Shown here piece after piece: positions 9,537-13,836 of a DNA stretch of 13,836 nucleotides (within the stretch, counting starts at the first letter, position 1; every line of letters starts with the position of its first letter). The notes under the pieces are model-generated. The model was not told where the DNA came from. It saw only the letters and a program-made list of their open reading frames with translations, and ran no database searches. Location of the stretch: contig JNET01034615.1 of the NCBI GenBank assembly GCA_000697455.1, positions 1 to 13,836 on the forward strand, given 5' to 3'. The position numbers and the translations under genes are program-made. This DNA comes from Basidiobolus heterosporus B8920. Lineage: Eukaryota > Basidiobolomycota > Basidiobolomycetes > Basidiobolales > Basidiobolaceae.

Positions 9537-10934
9537 TCAGTGAGCATTCTGGTTCTTCAAATCGCTCATCTTCGTGGTTTCAATCGGTGAGCCGATGAAC
9601 ACCAGCTGCTGTATTTGAGTGGTTTCCTCGTCACCAAGATTATCCTCCACAAATAGCTGTAAGTAAAGGAGTCATTGTTAGAAAACAGTCTATTTAGAGC
9701 CATGAATATTCATCGCTTACAATGATATTTGAGACATTTTGGAATTTTACAAAACGTAAGGGTATCACCGCATTCTCTGCGTAATCCTCCTCGGTCAACT
9801 CTAATGTCTGGGTTTCTTGGATATCGTCCACTTCGTCAAAACCAAGAGTCAGGCGGTTACAGAAAAGTCTGATGGTTCTGGGGGCAAACTGGGCTAATGT
9901 CAAAGATGCACTTAATTAGCGCTTGTCTTGTTACATGTACACGTGTGGAGTCATTTACCTTTGGGCGCAACTAACTTGATGGAGTGGATCTTGACTGCTT
10001 GGTTGAAAGGAACAGAGATGATTAACTGCTCGTCTACGTCACTTTCCAAGTAAGTGGCATCTTTCTTGAAAATGCTGCGTATAGTATGGTTGGATTTCTG
10101 ATTGAGGCATTCTAGCTGGTTGACTGTGACAAATTCAGTGATATCCGACTAAGATAATTGCGTTCGATGAGAAAAAGATGGTTGATGTTGATGAGTTGAA
10201 TATTGGAACATACATGCCCGGGTATGTTGAAGCTATTAGAATCCTCTTCAGGTTCCCCTTGATGTTGGACAATAAGCGCCTCGAGTTGTTGAGGGTTGGC
10301 TCCCTTCAACTCGGCGATCTTCGCCTTATTTTTGAAAAACTAGAAAAATAAATAAAACATGAGCGTTTGAGCAAGTCAAACTAGATTCGTAAGCTCACAA
10401 ATACCTGGAAAGTAGGCCTAAAAATGTCCAGATATACAAAAAATGTATATATTTAGTTTGGAAGTACTTTACACTAAGCTTATATGGATGGTATACATAG
10501 AACTAACACCGGCAGCCTGTGCAACTTCCTATAGAAAGGAGAAAAGATAATGTGAATATTTAATCCTTATCTTTACCGAGTTATTCAAAGGATCTTACTT
10601 GAACATCATCGACATCGACTTTGGCAAAGGTTACGTTTCTATATTTAGAGCTAAGATTGTTGAAGATGGGCGCAATGATTTGGCATGGCTGGCACCCTAT
10701 TGTAAGAAGTTAGACACAGATGATCCAAATCAAGTACATCAAATTAGCTTACATTTAGCAGTAAAGTCTACAACGATCTAAGGCAAGAATAGAAGACTGG
10801 ACTTAGTCTTTAACACAGAAAAAATGCACTGTCTTATAATTTAGTAAAAAAGATCGTACCAACTTGGCTGGTGGTGCAGAATTAAGGAGTTCTTGGTACT
10901 CTGGTTGAGAATGGATGACTTTGATATAGCTCAT
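9537..10934 (-). CDS. TXNL1: TXNL1/Txl1: thioredoxin-like protein with PITH domain, proteasome-associated
   Basis: Nine minus-strand exons (10934-10860, 10777-10753, 10696-10599, 10528-10497, 10417-10405, 10339-10214, 10148-9959, 9893-9721, 9656-9537) give 283 aa; human TXNL1 has 289. All introns are GT..AG, 55-82 nt. Residues 1-108 are a thioredoxin fold with VVDFTAKWCQPCQIIAP (active site C35-Q36-P37-C38) and the cis-proline MPTF (P78). From about 124 to 275 is the PITH domain, with ATYLESDVDEQLIISVPFNQ, then LELTEEDYAENAVIPLRFVK, then FQNVSNI and FIGSP. TXNL1 is a cytosolic/nuclear redox protein that binds the 26S proteasome at Rpn11. The tail TKMSDLKNQNAH aligns with human TNMNDFKRVVGKKGESH, and both end in His. 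The CQPC active site is unusual. The exon chain, including a 13-nt exon, was chosen because only it restores the conserved protein. Confidence 0.95.
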
Positions 10935-11607
10935 TGAAGGTTTGAAGATATTTTAGTTTGACAGTATTAAAAACTAGTTGGTTTACAAGTGTGCAAAGTG
11001 GGGGAGGGGGAATTCTCTGGTTCTAAGTCACAATCAACCTGAAGTGTGCTACTATCTAGTAAATATTGATCTTCGAAAAATTGTCTGTTAATATGAAATC
11101 GCATAAATTAATCGTTTGCGTCACCCTATAAGATAAATCCATAACTTGCGGATTGTAACAATATGGATAGTTGGCGATGAATTAGCTATCATAATGGCTT
11201 GACTAATTTTATGAACAGTGAAATACGTTGCTAGCATTGGGACTGCACTTGTCTGGCAGCAGGGTTACAATCACTGTGTGCTATTAAATACTCTAGCTTC
11301 TCTTTGCGTTCCTATCAGGCTTCAAGTGGAGTGTGCCTGCCTTTGGTTAATCGTTAAACATCTCGCAAAATGGCTGCTTTAATGTGTTACAATATCTTTG
11401 TTATAGGGGAAGTAATGTTTGTGGATGATAGAAAATGGGAATATAATGAACTGAATCTTAGAACACTTGTCAGGGTTCGGTGATGGTATTGTGGGTAGTG
11501 GTGCTCTGTGATTTCTGTAGGTAAAAATCTAGTCATTGGCACAGTGGTGTATTATTAGGCTATTGTTCTTAATTAAATTACTACATTATAGATTCGCTTT
11601 TAGTTAC
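10935..11607. other. Intergenic region: TXNL1 promoter and CRIB-gene 3' end
   Basis: About 670 bp of A/T-rich sequence without a convincing frame or RNA gene. If the CRIB gene has a further 3' exon it would lie at the right end of this stretch. CGAATCTATAATG near 11597-11585 on the minus strand, after an AAAAG, is the only candidate and is weak. Confidence 0.45.
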
Positions 11608-12240
11608 TCATTTACAATACCAAGTATAGATTAAAAATAGAGATATTACCACAACCAAGCTTTGCCCCTTTGGCGACACTTCGACGTCCTTGTTAGTAGC
11701 TGCCTCTTCATTACGGGAAGGTACTACCTCTTCAAGAGAATTTTCACATTGGCTAGAACCTAACTCTTCGGTCATTATATCGTCAAAATTCAAGACAGCT
11801 GCGATTTCTGCCTTTTGTTTTTTGATTTTTTCGGGCTAGAGTATTTGAAGGTATAAGAGAAAGAAAGTAAATTTGAAGAGACATATAACTTACATCCACT
11901 CGGTCAACTGCCCCGCTTTGTAACTCTCCAATGCCTATTCAAGATGGTATTAGAAAGTGTACAGAACCAAGACTTGCTCTCTTGACTCACCAATATGGCC
12001 AGTATGCTGAGGTGATAGTAAGATAGGGGTGGAATTAGCCAAGATGATACAAAGTATATGATAATAAAGTCACAATACTTGGAAATTCGAGGGTTTTCCT
12101 ATTGCGCTCTTATCTATTTTACGTCTGGTTCTTGCATTGTTAGGCCTGTGTGCTTGGCTTTGTCCATATCTATTTGGTAGTTCTGACAGGAGTACATCGT
12201 CGTTCGTACCAAAACAGTTGCATAGTTTTAAGAAGCCCAT
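11608..12240 (-). CDS. Small CRIB-domain Cdc42/Rac effector, CDC42SE1/2-like
   Basis: Four minus-strand exons, 12240-12079, 12006-11991 (16 nt), 11934-11894 and 11835-11608, with introns of 72, 56 and 58 nt, give 148 aa. Residues 47-60, IGKPSNFQHTGHIG, are a full CRIB motif (I-x-x-P..F-x-H-x-x-H-x-G), preceded by the basic stretch RTRRKIDKS. Animal CDC42SE proteins have the same plan: a short cysteine-bearing N-terminus, RRRIDRSMIGEP and H-x-x-H-x-G. The N-terminus MGFLKLCNCF offers C7 and C9 as possible palmitoylation sites, as in CDC42SE. It probably binds GTP-Cdc42 at the plasma membrane. After the CRIB the sequence is charged (IKKQKAEIAAVLNFDD) and not recognised. Two points are open. The acceptor-like CTCTTTCCAG just before the ATG suggests a 5' UTR intron or a start further up at 12282. 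The last residues (LVVVISLFLIYTWY) may be translated intron if a GTAATA donor at 11649 is used. Confidence 0.75.
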
Positions 12241-12450
12241 CTGGAAAGAGGGAGTATTGGGATTGTAGAAAATATATGGCAAAGTTAAAGGAAACCACAG
12301 CCACGACTACAACCACAACCAGATAGAAGTAAATAAATGTGGTAGACAAGCTTTGTCTGTATATGGTTTTGTGAGAACTAACTAGCAGGTGACCAAGAAA
12401 GGAAAATTACTAATTCTAAAAAAGTGATATGAGCGTAGCTGAAAAATCGG

Positions 12451-12480
12451 ATTCCTGAAGATTCCTGAAGATTCCTGAGC
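12451..12480. promoter_or_regulatory. Heat-shock element: five perfect contiguous pentamers plus a sixth near-match
   Basis: The bases read aTTCc-tGAAg-aTTCc-tGAAg, then aTTCc-tGAgc. These are six head-to-tail and tail-to-head 5-bp units, of which the first five fit nTTCn/nGAAn exactly. It can also be seen as a 10-bp unit repeated three times. HSF trimers bind at least three such units, and Skn7-type factors share the DNA-binding fold. The element is about 210 bp upstream of the CRIB-gene ATG and about 720 bp upstream of the kinase ATG, so the CRIB gene is the more likely target. Confidence 0.75.
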
Positions 12481-12620
12481 AGGCAAAGTAGTAGAGTAAT
12501 AAATCACTTAGCCAAGCAATCTGGGGAAGCGACAACCTGTGCTTAGCCGATATCATCTGAAAGTTTATTTTACCATGCATTGGTAGTCATAGTAGTTGGT
12601 GAATCAGTCTTCAGATGGCC

Positions 12621-12627
12621 TATAAAT
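12621..12627 (+). promoter_or_regulatory. TATA-like box in the divergent promoter
   Basis: TATAAAT in the kinase direction, about 570 bp before its start codon. The distance implies a long 5' UTR or a 5' UTR intron if it is used, so the assignment is weak. Confidence 0.25.
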
Positions 12628-13197
12628 GATGGCAAATTATATTACAATCAGCTCGCTTATTGGCTAATAATATTTGGTGTGGACTTGACATTTCATTAAG
12701 GCCAAATGCCCCAGTGCTTTAATTAAATGTGATCTGCATAATTGAATCAATCGTTATTACCAACTGTGAAACTTTAGTTAAGCAATCATAATGGGCAGAT
12801 ACTGCCAACAGTTGATAAGTTATTCATTATTGTTGGGGCAGCATCTCACCTCTAGTTTTGCCTACCAACATCGTTCACCTAACTGATGGTAAGTGTAATG
12901 CTGGAGGGCAACTCGGCCTATTCAAAGAAAAATAAGGAACTCTTAAAATGTATGATGTGGCTGATCAGTATTTATGTTTGAATATTATGGAGTTTCCTAA
13001 TGTGGCTCGGAGTCGGGCCTTATCGCCTACCCCTCTGGTAGATCGTATTCAATATACTGGGAACTTCGCTGGTATCCTTGAGTAAACATCCTTCCCCTGA
13101 GTTTACTATTCATATTCTTCGTTACCGAACCTTGTAAGAGTCCAGCACAAATCTTCAGTTTTCACTATAGTTTCTTAGTTGTTTATTGACCTGAAAG

Positions 13198-13836
13198 ATG
13201 GTGAGTTTTCATCTTTACTCTTTGTCTACTTCGCTATTTCTCATTATGTTCCACCTATTACCTTTGTCCGGACTTCTCAAACAGTCGAATTTCCAAAGCC
13301 ATAAAGCCGACCCTGAGAGGTTCTATGTAAAGCAGGAACAAATAGGAAAGTGATTTCATCTTCTTTGTTATCAGCGACTTGATGTAACATTCTCTGTACA
13401 CTTTTCACTCACAACAGGCAGAGGTTCCTTCGGCGAGGTTTATAAAGGGTATGTTCTGAAATAGAGTTTCCTCGTCTAGTCTGACAATTCTGAGCCACCA
13501 CTGAAATTGTACTCAACTTAACCTTTGGAAACCCTTTCCTGAACCAAACATTAAGTTATGACATCCGTACAAATATGCCAATCGCCATCAAGATTATCGA
13601 CCTCGAGAATGCCGAAGATGAGATAGAGGATATTCAGCAGGAAATATCCATATTATCCCAATTGGATTCACCCTTTGTCACCAAGTAAGATATGTATCCG
13701 CACAAAGGTGTAAATCGTGTCAAATGTTAATCTCTGCATTTAGATATCATGGCTCTTATATTAAAGGCTCCAACTTATGGATTGTAATGGAGTATTGCTC
13801 GGGTGGCTCATGTGCCGATTTGGTATTGCTCGAAGA
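13198..13836 (+). CDS. GCK-III (MST3/MST4/YSK1, Sid1/Nak1-type) Ste20-family protein kinase, N-terminal part
   Basis: Exons 13198-13200, 13285-13349, 13422-13448, 13556-13684 and 13744-13836 (continuing past the window) give 105 residues. Introns are 84, 72, 107 and 59 nt. The N-terminus [20 protein letters not shown] matches human MST3 NLKADPEELFTKLEK. The glycine loop is [12 protein letters not shown], the ATP-binding lysine is K44 in IAIK, the alpha-C glutamate is E61, and the gatekeeper is M90 in [11 protein letters not shown]. The block [18 protein letters not shown] is a near-signature of GCK-III. HRD and DFG lie outside the window. Family members act with Mo25/Cab39-like and STRIPAK or MOR/SIN components in polarity, septation and hyphal growth. 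The first coding exon is only the ATG, ended by GTGAGT. The intron behind it is 84 nt, in frame and stop-free, so an N-terminally extended form starting from the same ATG cannot be excluded. Confidence 0.92.

Larger units (their letters stand above)
12241..13197. other. Divergent intergenic region between the CRIB gene and the GCK-III kinase
   Basis: About 960 bp shared by two genes that point away from each other. It contains the multi-unit heat-shock element at 12451-12480 and TATAAAT at 12621-12627 in the direction of the kinase. I see no coding frame, tRNA or repeat family. The stretch from about 12990 to 13060 is more G/C-rich than its surroundings, without an obvious cause. Confidence 0.55.

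Noticed and set aside
10599-10781. 60-codon plus-strand frame opposite TXNL1
   Set aside because: It is antisense to TXNL1 exons 2 and 3, which encode the recognisable thioredoxin core.
1-13836. tRNA, rRNA, CRISPR array, transposon or virus-derived element
   Set aside because: I looked for T-loop motifs, regularly spaced repeats, long terminal repeats and polymerase or transposase motifs on both strands and found none that hold up.

Overview
This window is nuclear DNA from a filamentous or yeast-like fungus, probably an early-diverging lineage; Mucoromycota-like is my best guess, and I cannot place it further. The reasons are many short spliceosomal introns (55-107 nt, GT..AG), a SKN7-type gene joining an HSF DNA-binding domain to a two-component receiver (an architecture I know from fungi), and orthologues of RPAP1 (full C-terminal domain), TXNL1, DCAF6 and a CDC42SE-like CRIB protein, a set that budding yeasts have largely lost or shortened. 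I see no transposon, virus relic, CRISPR array, rRNA or tRNA.

Layout, left to right. 1-642 (+): C-terminal end of RPAP1, an RNA polymerase II assembly/import factor, entering from outside the window. 643-2273: the longest non-coding stretch. 2274-4450 (+): SKN7, six exons, 616 aa. 5135-5518 (-): mitochondrial BolA3/Bol3. 5967-6327 (-): LSM6. 6979-9052 (-): DCAF6-like WD40 substrate receptor, 615 aa. 9537-10934 (-): TXNL1 (thioredoxin plus PITH domain), 283 aa, nine exons including one of 13 nt. 11608-12240 (-): a small CRIB-domain Cdc42 effector resembling animal CDC42SE1/2. 13198-13836 (+): N-terminal end of a GCK-III (MST3/MST4/YSK1, Sid1/Nak1-type) Ste20-family kinase, running off the right edge. 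The five genes from BOL3 to the CRIB gene lie in tandem on the minus strand. SKN7 and BOL3 converge, and the CRIB gene and the kinase are head to head.

Most genes are ordinary housekeeping genes with no operon-like logic. The most notable non-coding signal is a heat-shock element of five perfect contiguous nTTCn/nGAAn pentamers plus a sixth near-match (12451-12480). It lies in the divergent region between the CRIB gene and the GCK-III kinase, about 210 bp upstream of the CRIB start codon. The window itself encodes an HSF-domain regulator (SKN7), and both genes flanking the element belong to families linked to Cdc42/cell polarity. Other items worth a second look are exons of 13, 16, 25, 27 and 32 nt; a CQPC rather than CGPC thioredoxin active site; a C-terminal histidine in TXNL1; and three introns or intron-like segments that are open in frame and would change the protein if retained. 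I found no clearly undescribed multi-gene system.
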